Of a stretch of 64,000 bases of DNA, positions 8,834 to 16,656 are shown in pieces; positions within the stretch are counted from its first letter, which is position 1, and each line of letters begins with the position of its first letter. The notes beneath the pieces were generated by a model that ran no database searches, was not told the DNA's origin, and saw only the letters and a program-made list of their open reading frames with translations. The position numbers and the translations under genes were made by a program. This DNA comes from Burkholderia sp. OK233. GTDB lineage: Bacteria; Pseudomonadota; Gammaproteobacteria; Burkholderiales; Burkholderiaceae. The stretch spans positions 3,596,001 to 3,660,000 of the forward strand of contig NZ_OCSR01000001.1 in NCBI RefSeq assembly GCF_900230185.1, in the 5' to 3' direction.

Positions 8834-9739
8834 ATGCTCATTCACCCGAATTTCGACCCCGTTGCCATTCATCTGGGGCCGCTTGCTGTGCGCTGGTATG
8901 GACTGATGTACCTCGTTGCGTTCATCGCGGCGATCGTCGTCGGCCGGTTGCGGCTGCGTTTGCCGTACGTCGCCGCGCAAGGCTGGACCGCTAAAGATAT
9001 CGACGACATGCTGTTTTACGGCGTGCTCGGTACGATCCTCGGCGGCCGGCTCGGCTATGTGCTGTTCTATAAGGCTAGCTTTTACTTCGCGCATCCGCTC
9101 GACATCTTCAAGGTGTGGGAAGGCGGCATGTCGTTTCACGGCGGCTTCCTCGGCGTGACGCTGGCGATGGTGCTGTTCGCCTATCAGCGCAAACGCTCAT
9201 GGCTGCAGGTCACCGATTTCGTCGCGCCGATGGTGCCGACCGGGCTCGCGGCAGGGCGTCTCGGCAACTTTATCAACGGTGAGTTGTGGGGTCGCGTGAC
9301 CGATCCGTCAGCGCCCTGGGCGATGCTGTTTCCAGGCGCCGCGCCGGACGACGCCACGTGGCTCACCGCCCATCCGCAACTGGCCGCGCAATGGCATCTG
9401 AACGAAGTGTTCGCGCAATATCACATGCTGCCGCGTCATCCGTCGGAGTTGTATGAGATCGCGCTGGAAGGCGTGGCGCTGTTCTTCGTGCTGTTCTTCT
9501 TCTCGCGCAAACCAAAGCCGATGGGCGCGATTTCCGCGGTGTTCCTGATCGGCTACGGCCTCGCGCGCTTCACGGTGGAATTCGCGCGTGAGCCGGACGA
9601 TTTCCTTGGCCTGCTCGCTATGGGTCTCTCGATGGGCCAATGGCTCTCGCTGCCAATGATTCTCGTGGGCATCGGGATACTGGTGTGGTCCTATCGCCGT
9701 GCGCGGCGTGAACCTGCGGAAGCGATTGGCGCGAACTGA
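8834..9739 (+). CDS. lgt: Prolipoprotein diacylglyceryl transferase Lgt
   Basis: Inner-membrane enzyme that moves a diacylglyceryl group from phosphatidylglycerol to the lipobox cysteine of prolipoproteins, the first step of lipoprotein maturation. The 301-residue protein has about seven hydrophobic segments, the conserved MSFHGGFLG segment with the catalytic-region His, and the Lgt signature GRLGNFINGELWGR. Substrates elsewhere in this window would include the OmpA-like and SodC-like lipoproteins. The gene stands alone and ends just before a strong bidirectional terminator. Confidence 0.96.
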   Translation: MLIHPNFDPVAIHLGPLAVRWYGLMYLVAFIAAIVVGRLRLRLPYVAAQGWTAKDIDDMLFYGVLGTILGGRLGYVLFYKASFYFAHPLDIFKVWEGGMSFHGGFLGVTLAMVLFAYQRKRSWLQVTDFVAPMVPTGLAAGRLGNFINGELWGRVTDPSAPWAMLFPGAAPDDATWLTAHPQLAAQWHLNEVFAQYHMLPRHPSELYEIALEGVALFFVLFFFSRKPKPMGAISAVFLIGYGLARFTVEFAREPDDFLGLLAMGLSMGQWLSLPMILVGIGILVWSYRRARREPAEAIGAN

Positions 9740-9770
9740 TCGCTACGGTTTATCGTAGTGAGCAGCCAAT

Positions 9771-9800
9771 AAAAAAAGCCACGGCATGCCGTGGCTTTTT
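9771..9800. terminator. Bidirectional rho-independent terminator between lgt and the SIMPL gene
   Basis: Perfect palindrome AAAAAGCCACGGCA / TGCCGTGGCTTTTT flanked by A-runs and T-runs on both sides, placed between two convergent genes, so it can stop transcription from either direction. Confidence 0.93.
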
Positions 9801-9832
9801 CCTTTACAGCGGTACGTTTAGCGTAAAACGCC

Positions 9833-10564
9833 TTACTTCATCTGTACCGAGCCCGACACGTTGACCGTTACAGTCGACGTGCCGCCTTCGATCGGCACCG
9901 GCGCGGATGCCTTCGCATCGGCACCCATTGCGCGTGCGCTCATCATCATCATGGGACGCGGCATGACGCCGTTGTGCCCGACGTTGACTTCACGAATCGA
10001 ATAGCTGCTGTAGCCGAACGCCTGCGCCGACGAAGCGGCTTGCTCACGGAACGACTTGATGGCTTCGCCGGTGAGCTTCTGCTCCGCGGCACGCTGCGCT
10101 TCCGGCGACAGCGAGAACTGCACGTTGCCGACCTGCATGATCGATGCCATCTGGCCCGCGAGCTTCGACGCCGCGGCGAAGTCGTGCGATTCGAGCACAA
10201 CTTCTGTACGGCCACGCCATGCGGAAATGCGACCGTCACGATCGGTGGACGGATAGATCGAGAAGGAACCGGTGCGAGCTGTTACACCGCTCACACCCTT
10301 GGCCTTTTGCAGCGCCGCGTCGGCGCGCTGATTCAGCGTGGAGGTGAGCACGGACGGATCGCTCGCTTCCTGCTCGTAGAACAGAGTGATATCGACGACG
10401 TCTTGCGGCACTTCCGCGCTAGCTTGCGCATTCAGCGACAGCACGCCCGCGGGCTGATACTGCGTCACGGCCTGCGCGCGAGCCATGGCCGGCGTCAGCG
10501 CGAGCGCGGCAGGAGCGACACAGATGAGAGCGAGAGCGAGTGCACGTGCGGTGTTTTTCGTCAT
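9833..10564 (-). CDS. Secreted SIMPL-domain (DUF541) protein
   Basis: Exported protein of the SIMPL/DUF541 family, whose biochemical role is not settled. The ATG at 10564 (MTKNTARALALALICVAPAALA) is chosen because AAGGAG lies about 8 bp upstream and the resulting N-terminus is a clear signal peptide (to about residue 29, ARAQA); the frame extends upstream to 10624. The 243-residue protein carries the family features: LNAQASAEVPQDVVDITLFYEQEA, a central FSIYPSTDRDGRISAWRGRTEVVLES segment and a C-terminal beta-strand pattern TSTVTVNVSGSVQMK. It stands alone. Confidence 0.88.
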   Translation of the reverse strand: MTKNTARALALALICVAPAALALTPAMARAQAVTQYQPAGVLSLNAQASAEVPQDVVDITLFYEQEASDPSVLTSTLNQRADAALQKAKGVSGVTARTGSFSIYPSTDRDGRISAWRGRTEVVLESHDFAAASKLAGQMASIMQVGNVQFSLSPEAQRAAEQKLTGEAIKSFREQAASSAQAFGYSSYSIREVNVGHNGVMPRPMMMMSARAMGADAKASAPVPIEGGTSTVTVNVSGSVQMK

Positions 10565-10760
10565 TCTTGGACTCCTTGCTTGAACAGGTTGTGCACGATT
10601 GGAGCGAACGCCGTGCGATGGCACAACGTTTGCGAGTCCGTTAGGCGCTTGTAACCTGAGCTTGGTTCCCTAATTTGACGTTTGCTCAACGTTTGCTTTC
10701 ATCCGCGCGCAAATTTGAGCGTGACTCAAGCGACAACGGGTCACATGTGCGTATGCAACG

Positions 10761-11219
10761 TCAAACGAGACGCTTTGTGATGAAGCGCCATTCGGCCTCA
10801 GTCACCGGTGTGATCGACAGGCGGTTGCCTTTGACGAGGACGCGCATGTCCTTCAATTCCTCATGCTCGCGCAGCGCGGCAAGCGGAATCAACGGGATCT
10901 TCTTCTTGAACACCACGTCGACAAGTAGCCAGCGCGGCGTTTCCTGCGACGACTTCGGGTCGTAGTAGGGGCTCTTCTTATCGAATTGAGTGGGGTCCGG
11001 ATACGCGGTGGACGATACCTCCGCGAGCCCCGCAATGCCCGGCTCAGGGCAACTCGAGTGATAGAACAGCACACAGTCGCCGACCTGCATCATGTCGCGC
11101 ATGAAGTTGCGCGCCTGATAGTTGCGCACGCCAGTCCACGGCAACGTATGGTGCGGTGCCTGGGCGAGATGGTCGATGCTTGCTTCGTCCGGTTCGGACT
11201 TCATTAGCCAGTAGCGCAT
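10761..11219 (-). CDS. EVE-domain protein
   Basis: Small cytosolic protein of 152 residues made of one EVE domain, a PUA-like fold linked to recognition of modified nucleic-acid bases. Visible family features are the N-terminus MRYWLMKSEPDEASIDHL, WTGVRNYQARNFMRDMMQVGDCVLFYHS and the C-terminal NRLSITPVTEAEWRFI. It follows the 6S RNA gene on the same strand, but the 6S terminator lies between them. Single-domain EVE proteins are common in proteobacterial chromosomes and usually uncharacterised, so no specific pathway is assigned. Confidence 0.9.
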   Translation of the reverse strand: MRYWLMKSEPDEASIDHLAQAPHHTLPWTGVRNYQARNFMRDMMQVGDCVLFYHSSCPEPGIAGLAEVSSTAYPDPTQFDKKSPYYDPKSSQETPRWLLVDVVFKKKIPLIPLAALREHEELKDMRVLVKGNRLSITPVTEAEWRFITKRLV

Positions 11220-11273
11220 GAATCGAATTGAACGTTAAAGGTTTGATACTGCAAGAAAAATCGAGGCCCAAAG

Positions 11274-11307
11274 AAAAACGGCACCGAACCGAAGTCCGAT
11301 GCCGTTT
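11274..11307 (-). terminator. Terminator downstream of 6S RNA
   Basis: On the minus strand, AAACGGCA pairs with TGCCGTTT across a GC-rich internal hairpin with a TTCG-type loop, followed by a T-run. It lies about 10 nt past the 3' end of the 6S RNA. Confidence 0.85.
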
Positions 11308-11314
11308 GAATAAG

Positions 11315-11490
11315 GTCCCCGCCTTAGCCGCTAGGCCGGCATCCTGAACCGGGGGTTCAGAATTGGTCGCAGTTAGCAGCACTTCGGGTACATCAGACAG
11401 AGTGACGCGCACACCCGTGCTACAAATTTCCACAACCGTGCACATGGCATTGGTTCAAGGAATATATGACCTTGGCGAACCAGGCAGGGA
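11315..11490 (-). ncRNA. ssrS: 6S RNA
   Basis: Regulator that binds sigma70-RNA polymerase in stationary phase by imitating an open promoter. On the minus strand the 5' end (CCCTGCCTGG at 11489-11480) pairs with the 3' end (AGGCGGGG at about 11324-11317), giving the terminal stem. Between them lie segments that I recall from beta-proteobacterial 6S RNAs: CTTGAACCAATG, GTACCCGAAGTGCTGC and TGCGACCAATTCTGAACC. Length about 176 nt is normal. Position directly downstream of zapA on the same strand matches the zapA-ssrS order of E. coli. Ends are estimated to within a few bases. Confidence 0.9.
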
Positions 11491-11587
11491 AGTCAAACCG
11501 ATTGAATTCAAAACGTTTGCATGAGCCTTGGCTCATGCATCTCGCTTGAATCCGCAGCCGATCTCAGGACCGGCTACAAGACACTTG

Positions 11588-11899
11588 CTACATGCTGTAC
11601 TGCTGAATCACAGTACCCAGTTGTTCGTTCATTTGGTGCATTGTACGCCGGATTTCTTCAGCGGGAAATGCTTCTCCGTGTCGCACACTGCTTTGCAGCT
11701 TAAGCAGTTCTGATGCCAGCGACAGCGCGGCCATGACGGCAATGCGATCCGTGCCGCGCACGTTGCTGCTATTGCGGATCTTCGACATCTCGGCGTCGAC
11801 GCGTGCAACCGCTTCAAGCAGCGCGCCTTCAGTTTCCGGCGAGCAGGCGAGACGATAGGGCACGCCGAGAATCGATACTTCGATCTGCTTGGTGGTCAT
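11588..11899 (-). CDS. zapA: Cell division protein ZapA
   Basis: FtsZ-associated protein that bundles FtsZ filaments and stabilises the Z ring. The 103-residue product starts MTTKQIEVSILGVPYRLACSPE, the usual ZapA beginning, has the globular head with VRGTDRIAVMAALSLASELL and ends in a helical coiled-coil tail (MHQMNEQLGTVIQQYSM). It overlaps the preceding coiled-coil gene by 4 bp, so the two are translationally coupled. The 6S RNA gene follows on the same strand. Confidence 0.93.
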   Translation of the reverse strand: MTTKQIEVSILGVPYRLACSPETEGALLEAVARVDAEMSKIRNSSNVRGTDRIAVMAALSLASELLKLQSSVRHGEAFPAEEIRRTMHQMNEQLGTVIQQYSM

Positions 11900-12252
11900 G
11901 CATTTTCTCCATGGCGGGTCACGTCGCTCTCCGCTTCTTCCTCATGCGGCGCGGCCTCGAGCAGATCAAGCTGATTGTCCGGCTCGCTGTGCGCGCGGGC
12001 CCGCGGCAGTTTTTCGAGGATCGCATTGAGGCGCACCTGTGCGTCGTCGATCTTTGCAGACAGCGCGTCGCGTTCCGCCTGCAGCGCATCGCGCTCCTCG
12101 CGCATCAACGCGAGTTCCGTGCGCGTGGCCTCTGCTTCGGCACGCGTTTGGGCGAGCTGATCTTCGAGCGCGAGCCGCGCTTCATTGTGGCGTTGGCTGA
12201 TCGTGATCAGCTTGCCGATATTCTGTGAAAGTGTTTCGAGTTCGGTGAGCAT
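11896..12252 (-). CDS. Coiled-coil protein, ZapB-like by position
   Basis: 118-residue protein. Residues 1 to about 85 form a continuous heptad-rich coiled coil (MLTELETLSQNIGKLITISQRHNEAR, then LEDQLAQTRAEAEATRTELALMREERDALQAERDAL), and the C-terminal 30 residues are acidic and probably disordered. No signal peptide or catalytic motif. The ATG-stop overlap with zapA and the coiled-coil build suggest a division-ring partner analogous to ZapB; this is inference from position and structure, not from sequence homology that I can confirm. Confidence 0.72.
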   Translation of the reverse strand: MLTELETLSQNIGKLITISQRHNEARLALEDQLAQTRAEAEATRTELALMREERDALQAERDALSAKIDDAQVRLNAILEKLPRARAHSEPDNQLDLLEAAPHEEEAESDVTRHGENA

Positions 12253-12311
12253 CTGCTGCGTCCTCTAAAGACATCGCATTTTAGCGCGGAATGTCGCAGG
12301 TTCCGACAATT

Positions 12312-12326
12312 GTCTCGTTTCGAGAC
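12312..12326. other. Short palindrome GTCTCG-TTT-CGAGAC
   Basis: Perfect 6-bp arms about a TTT centre, 60 bp upstream of the coiled-coil/zapA operon and about 480 bp upstream of btuB. Apart from this, 12253-12477 shows nothing that I can assign. It could be an operator; no regulator is known to fit. Confidence 0.3.
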
Positions 12327-12477
12327 GTAACAACATCGCTTTGTGCAGGCTTTTATCGACCATATGATGAAAAACAACTCATGCATCGGACAATAACCTG
12401 CACTTAACAGAACAGTTTGCGCACGGATTAACCATTCTTGACGGACCTGAAGGCCGCTCCTAAACTGGCCGCACTTT

Positions 12478-12700
12478 GGTGCCCGCGCGCGCTTTTCCAC
12501 AGTGCGCGCAGTTAAACGGGAAGCAGGGCGCGCGCTTCGCCTGAACGCGCTAACCTGCGCTGCCCCCGCAACGGTAAGCGACCGCATTCGTCATGCAGGT
12601 CGATCCTGATCGCGTGTTTGAAGCTGAACACGCGAGTGTGCCACTGCGCGTCACGCGTGGGAAGGTGGGATCGATGTGTCGCCAGCCCGGATACCGGCCA
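12478..12700 (+). promoter_or_regulatory. Cobalamin (AdoCbl) riboswitch upstream of btuB
   Basis: Recognised from conserved blocks in the right order: GGTGCCCGC (12478), TTAAACGGGAAGC (about 12512), GCTGCCCCCGCAACGGTAAG (about 12559), GCCACTG (about 12640), GTGGGAAGG and the B12 box AGCCCGGATACCGGCC (12684-12699). It lies in the leader of a gene encoding the B12 receptor, the expected target. When cobalamin is bound, downstream expression should fall. Confidence 0.95.
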
Positions 12701-12758
12701 GAGGGAGAGGCTCGTTCCCGCGCAAACGTAAAACAATGCGGGCGCCTCGTTACGCATC

Positions 12759-12778
12759 GGCCCGCGGGGAAGCGGGCC
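12759..12778 (+). promoter_or_regulatory. Expression-platform hairpin of the riboswitch
   Basis: GGCCCGC and GCGGGCC pair around a GGGGAA loop, 59 nt after the B12 box and about 15 nt before the AGGAA ribosome-binding site of btuB. No T-run follows, so control at translation initiation is more likely than termination. This is an inference from position. Confidence 0.6.
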
Positions 12779-12807
12779 GCGCACGCTATCCACAGGAATG
12801 TCATCCC

Positions 12808-14706
12808 ATGCTGTCCCCTATCGCTCGCGCGGCGTTGCTCGCCTTCGCGAGCCTGCCGCTCGTCGTGCATGCTCAAGCCGCTGCTTCTTCTTCGTCGCCG
12901 TCTTCATCTTCTTCTGCCGATATTGGGGCGAGCGGTTCGTCACCCACGGTGTTGTTGCCCGTTGTCGTGACCGCGGAGCGCGGGCCGCAACCGCTCGCCG
13001 ATGCGATCCCGCAGACGACGCTGTTCGATCAGCAGGACATCGCCGATACGACCGCGACCGATCTGCCCGGTCTGCTGCAACTCGCGCCCGGCGCGCAGAT
13101 TTCGCGCACGGGTGGCCCGGGTTCGACGACGAACCTGTTTCTGCGCGGCGCGTCGTCGACGCAATCACTTTTGCTGATCGACGGCGTGCGAGTCGACTCC
13201 GTGAGCCTGGGCGCGCCGCAACTCGCGCAGATTCCACTCGACCAGATCGATCACGTCGAAGTGGTGAATGGCAACGTGTCCGCGCTTTACGGCTCCGGCG
13301 CAATTGGCGGCGTGGTGCAGGTGTTCACCAAAGACGGCGGCGACCATCCGCCGCGTTTCAATTTTTCGGTGGGCTATGGCAGCTATCACACGCAGACGCA
13401 GCAAGCCGGCGTGAACGGCGCGCTGGATAAAGACGGCAACACCACCTTCAGCATTTCGCTCGCGCGCTCGAAAGACGACGGCTTCTCGTCGCTCAATCCG
13501 GCCCAGGCGCCCAACGCGAATCCGAACGCGAACGGCTATCTGAACGAAAGCATCTCCGCTTCGCTGCGTCACAAGTTCAGCGACAAGTGGGACGCGGGCG
13601 TCACGTATTTCCAGTCGAACGGCAATAACAGCTACGACAACGCGTACGGCGTGCCGACCGATCTGAACAACCTCTACAGCAAAGTGCGCCAGGTGTCGGT
13701 GTTCGCGAACGGTAAACTGACCAACTGGTGGACCACGCACTTCATCGTTTCCGAAGGCGACGACCGCAGCGTGTCGAATACCAACGGCCTCTACAACGGC
13801 CGCTTCGATACCGACAATCGCCAGTACACGTGGCAGAACGATTTCGCACTCGCCGCGCAGCAGAAACTGCAGGTCGGCTATGAGCATCTGGATCAGAGCC
13901 TCGACTCGGATACGTTCGCCGCGCCCGACCGGCATGTGGATTCGGGCTTTGTCGGCTACACGGGGCGCTTTGGGCGCAACCAGATTCAGGCCAACGTGCG
14001 GCGCGATCAGTATTCCGATTTCGGCGGGGCGAACAGTTACTATCTCGGCTACGGCTTCGACATCACCGGGCATTGGAAGGCGACTGCAAGCTATTCGGAT
14101 TCGTTCCGCGCGCCGAGCTTCGACGATCTGTACTATCCGTTCAGCGGCAATCCGTCGATCCAGCCGGAGCGCAGCCATTCGATCGAAGCAGCGTTGCAGT
14201 ACGCATCGAACGCGCTTGGCGTGATGCGTCTGAGCGCGTTCCAGACGCGTTATTCGAATCTGATCGACTACGAGCAGGTTAGACCCGGCATCTATCTGGC
14301 CGAGAACGTCGGCCGTGCGAAGGTGCAAGGGCTCGAAGGATCGTGGAGCGGCCATGTGGGCAAGACGGATGTGCGCGCGTCAGTGACGTTGCAGAATCCC
14401 GTCGACCTCGATAGCGATACCGATCTCGTGCGGCGTGCGCGGCACTTCGCCTCGCTGGCGGTGAACCGCAGCATTGCTGGGTGGCGGGTCGGCGGCGAGT
14501 GGATCGTCAGCGGCGCCCGTGAAGACAGCAGTGGCACGCTGGGCGGCTACGGCGTGGTGAATCTGTCGGCGCGCTACAACATCACGAAGGCGTGGTACGT
14601 CGCCGCGCAGATCCAGAACCTGTTGAACAAGGACTATGAAACGGCCTACTCGTATAACTCGCCGCGGCGCGGTGCGTATGTCACGGTCGGTTGGCAGCAG
14701 CAGTGA
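12808..14706 (+). CDS. btuB: BtuB, TonB-dependent vitamin B12 receptor
   Basis: Outer-membrane receptor that imports cobalamin with energy from TonB. The ATG at 12808 (MLSPIARAALLAFASLPLVVHAQA) is chosen over the upstream open frame because AGGAA is 10 bp ahead and a signal peptide follows directly. After a Ser-rich stretch there is a TonB-box-like segment (PVVVTAER), a plug domain (about 60-165; DLPGLLQLAPGAQ, NLFLRGASSTQSLLLIDGVRV, GSGAIGGVVQVFTK) and a beta-barrel of about 450 residues. 632 residues is normal. First gene behind the cobalamin riboswitch; the permease genes follow. Confidence 0.94.
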   Translation: MLSPIARAALLAFASLPLVVHAQAAASSSSPSSSSSADIGASGSSPTVLLPVVVTAERGPQPLADAIPQTTLFDQQDIADTTATDLPGLLQLAPGAQISRTGGPGSTTNLFLRGASSTQSLLLIDGVRVDSVSLGAPQLAQIPLDQIDHVEVVNGNVSALYGSGAIGGVVQVFTKDGGDHPPRFNFSVGYGSYHTQTQQAGVNGALDKDGNTTFSISLARSKDDGFSSLNPAQAPNANPNANGYLNESISASLRHKFSDKWDAGVTYFQSNGNNSYDNAYGVPTDLNNLYSKVRQVSVFANGKLTNWWTTHFIVSEGDDRSVSNTNGLYNGRFDTDNRQYTWQNDFALAAQQKLQVGYEHLDQSLDSDTFAAPDRHVDSGFVGYTGRFGRNQIQANVRRDQYSDFGGANSYYLGYGFDITGHWKATASYSDSFRAPSFDDLYYPFSGNPSIQPERSHSIEAALQYASNALGVMRLSAFQTRYSNLIDYEQVRPGIYLAENVGRAKVQGLEGSWSGHVGKTDVRASVTLQNPVDLDSDTDLVRRARHFASLAVNRSIAGWRVGGEWIVSGAREDSSGTLGGYGVVNLSARYNITKAWYVAAQIQNLLNKDYETAYSYNSPRRGAYVTVGWQQQ

Positions 14707-14733
14707 CGAACGTACTTGCACGGGAACGCGCCG

Positions 14734-15789
14734 ATGAACCGTAGCTCGAGCCCGCTGTCCACGACCACGTTGCGCGTGATGAGCGCGAAGCGCGCGGCCG
14801 CGATCTGGCTCGCGCTCGCGGCGATCGCGCTGGTCGTGCTGATGGCGTCGCTCGCGCTGGGCAGCGTGTCGCTCGCGCCAGCGCGCGTGTTGGCGGCGTT
14901 GCTGCCGTCGCACGCGGAGCATGTCGAGTCCGGTGATCTTGCCGGCGAGATCGTGCGCACGCTGCGGTTGCCGCGCGCGCTGGCCGGCTTCGCGTGCGGC
15001 GCGTTGCTTGCGCTGGCCGGTGCGCTGCTGCAAGTGCTGTTGCGCAACCCGTTGGCCGAACCCTACGTATTAGGTGTGTCGGGCGGCGCGGCGACGTTCG
15101 CGCTGGTCGCGATGATCGCCGGTTGTGCGTGGTGGATCGTCGACGCCAGCGCGTTCGCGGGCGCCTTCGTGTCGATCCTGCTGGTGCTCGGCCTCGCACG
15201 CCGTGAGTTGTGGCGGGGCGAGCCGCAGGATACGTCGCCGCGTTTGCTGCTGACCGGTGCGGTGATCGCAGCCGGCTGGGGCGCCGTCATTACCCTGTTG
15301 CTCAACCTTGCGCCGGACAATCGGCTGCGCGGCATGCTGTTCTGGCTGACCGGCGATCTGAACGGCGGCGCGATGCCATGGACGGCGCTCGCCGCGCTCG
15401 TCGTCGTGCTGGTGGCGATCGTACCCGCTGCGCCGCGCCTGAATGTCTTGCTGCGGGGCGACGCCGCCGCGCAGGCGCTCGGCGTTGCTGTGATGCCGCT
15501 GCGCTTGCGCGTGTATCTGGTGGCGTCGCTGGCGGCTGCCGCGGCGGTGACCACGGCGGGCACGATCGGTTTTGTCGGGCTCGTCGTTCCGCATATGCTG
15601 CGGCTCGCGTTCGGCAACGATCAGCGCATGCTGCTGCCTGCAGCTGCACTCGGTGGCGGTGTCGCTGTCATGGGCGCGGACCTGATTGCGCGTACCCTGA
15701 TCGCACCGGCGCAATTGCCGGTCGGCGTGATCACGTCGATCGTCGGCGTGCCGGTGTTTCTGTGGATGCTATTGCGCAGGCGCCGATGA
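14734..15789 (+). CDS. btuC: BtuC-type B12 ABC transporter permease
   Basis: Inner-membrane permease of the FecCD/BtuC family that moves corrinoids from the periplasm into the cytoplasm. The ATG at 14734 (MNRSSSPLSTTTLRV) is preferred to the TTG at 14716 because GGGAA lies about 8 bp upstream. The 351-residue protein is strongly hydrophobic (nine to ten membrane segments), with LRLPRALAGFACGALLALAGALLQVLLRNPLAEPYVLGVSGG and the C-terminal GTIGFVGLVVPHMLR coupling region. It lies 27 bp after btuB and overlaps btuD by 4 bp (ATGA). Confidence 0.93.
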   Translation: MNRSSSPLSTTTLRVMSAKRAAAIWLALAAIALVVLMASLALGSVSLAPARVLAALLPSHAEHVESGDLAGEIVRTLRLPRALAGFACGALLALAGALLQVLLRNPLAEPYVLGVSGGAATFALVAMIAGCAWWIVDASAFAGAFVSILLVLGLARRELWRGEPQDTSPRLLLTGAVIAAGWGAVITLLLNLAPDNRLRGMLFWLTGDLNGGAMPWTALAALVVVLVAIVPAAPRLNVLLRGDAAAQALGVAVMPLRLRVYLVASLAAAAAVTTAGTIGFVGLVVPHMLRLAFGNDQRMLLPAAALGGGVAVMGADLIARTLIAPAQLPVGVITSIVGVPVFLWMLLRRRR

Positions 15790-16625
15790 TGAACGCACAC
15801 AACGCCCAGCATTCGGCGCTCAGTGCGCAACGCCTGACCTTGCGTGCGGGCATGCGCACCTTGCTCGACGCGTTCACGCATACGTTCTACGCAGGCGAGA
15901 TCTGGTGTATCGCGGGCCCCAACGGCGCGGGCAAGACGACCTTGCTATCCACGCTTGCCGGTCTGGCGCAGCCGTCGGCGGGGCATGTCGAACTCGACGG
16001 CGTGCGTCTCGCCGACTGGCAGCCATTGCCGCTTGCGCAGCGTCGCGCGCTGATGCCGCAAAGCGCTGCGGACGCCTTCAGCGCGAGCGTCCTCGACATC
16101 GTGATGCTGAACCGCTTTCCGCATTTGACCGGCTGGGGTTGGGAGGGGGAGGCCGATCGCGCTGCCGCGCATGCCGCGCTGGACGTGTTGGGCCTCGCCG
16201 CATTCGCTGCGCGCGACGTGCTGTCGCTTTCGGGTGGCGAACGTCAACGCGTTGCTCTCGCGGCGGTGTTGTGCCAGGAGGCGCCGTTGTTGCTGCTCGA
16301 CGAACCGCTCGCGCATCTGGATCTGCACCATCAGATCGACTGTCTCGAAGCGCTGACCGCCTGGACGTACGAACCTCGGCGTACAGTGATGTTTTCGTGC
16401 CACGACCTGAACCTGGCGCGCCGCTTCGCGACGCATGCGCTGCTGCTCGACGGCAACGGCGGCGCGTATGCTGGACCGGTGCACGACGTGCTGACGCCCA
16501 CGCTGACGAGCCGTGCGTTCGGCTATCCGTTGATTCTGATTCGCGACGGCGAGCATGAGGCGCTGATTCCCGCGCCGCGTCCGCGTCACGAATCGCCGGC
16601 AGCTTATGACATGCCGGCAGGCTAA
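15786..16625 (+). CDS. btuD: BtuD-type B12 ABC transporter ATPase
   Basis: Cytosolic ATPase powering BtuC. The start at 15786 (ATGATGAAC, overlapping the btuC stop) gives a 279-residue product; the frame is open far upstream only because of the high GC content. Motifs: Walker A GPNGAGKTT (about residue 43), Q-loop MPQSAADAF, signature LSGGERQRV, Walker B LLLLDEPLAHLD and the H-loop FSCHDLN. Translational coupling with btuC ensures stoichiometry. The substrate-binding protein BtuF is encoded on the opposite strand about 4 kb away. Confidence 0.94.
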   Translation: MMNAHNAQHSALSAQRLTLRAGMRTLLDAFTHTFYAGEIWCIAGPNGAGKTTLLSTLAGLAQPSAGHVELDGVRLADWQPLPLAQRRALMPQSAADAFSASVLDIVMLNRFPHLTGWGWEGEADRAAAHAALDVLGLAAFAARDVLSLSGGERQRVALAAVLCQEAPLLLLDEPLAHLDLHHQIDCLEALTAWTYEPRRTVMFSCHDLNLARRFATHALLLDGNGGAYAGPVHDVLTPTLTSRAFGYPLILIRDGEHEALIPAPRPRHESPAAYDMPAG

Positions 16626-16656
16626 GCGCTTTATAAAAACACTCTCTTTTTTAGAA

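Noticed and set aside
11044..11445. 133-codon frame crossing the 6S RNA
   Set aside because: It reads through the structured RNA, its terminator and into the EVE gene in another frame; no ribosome-binding site.
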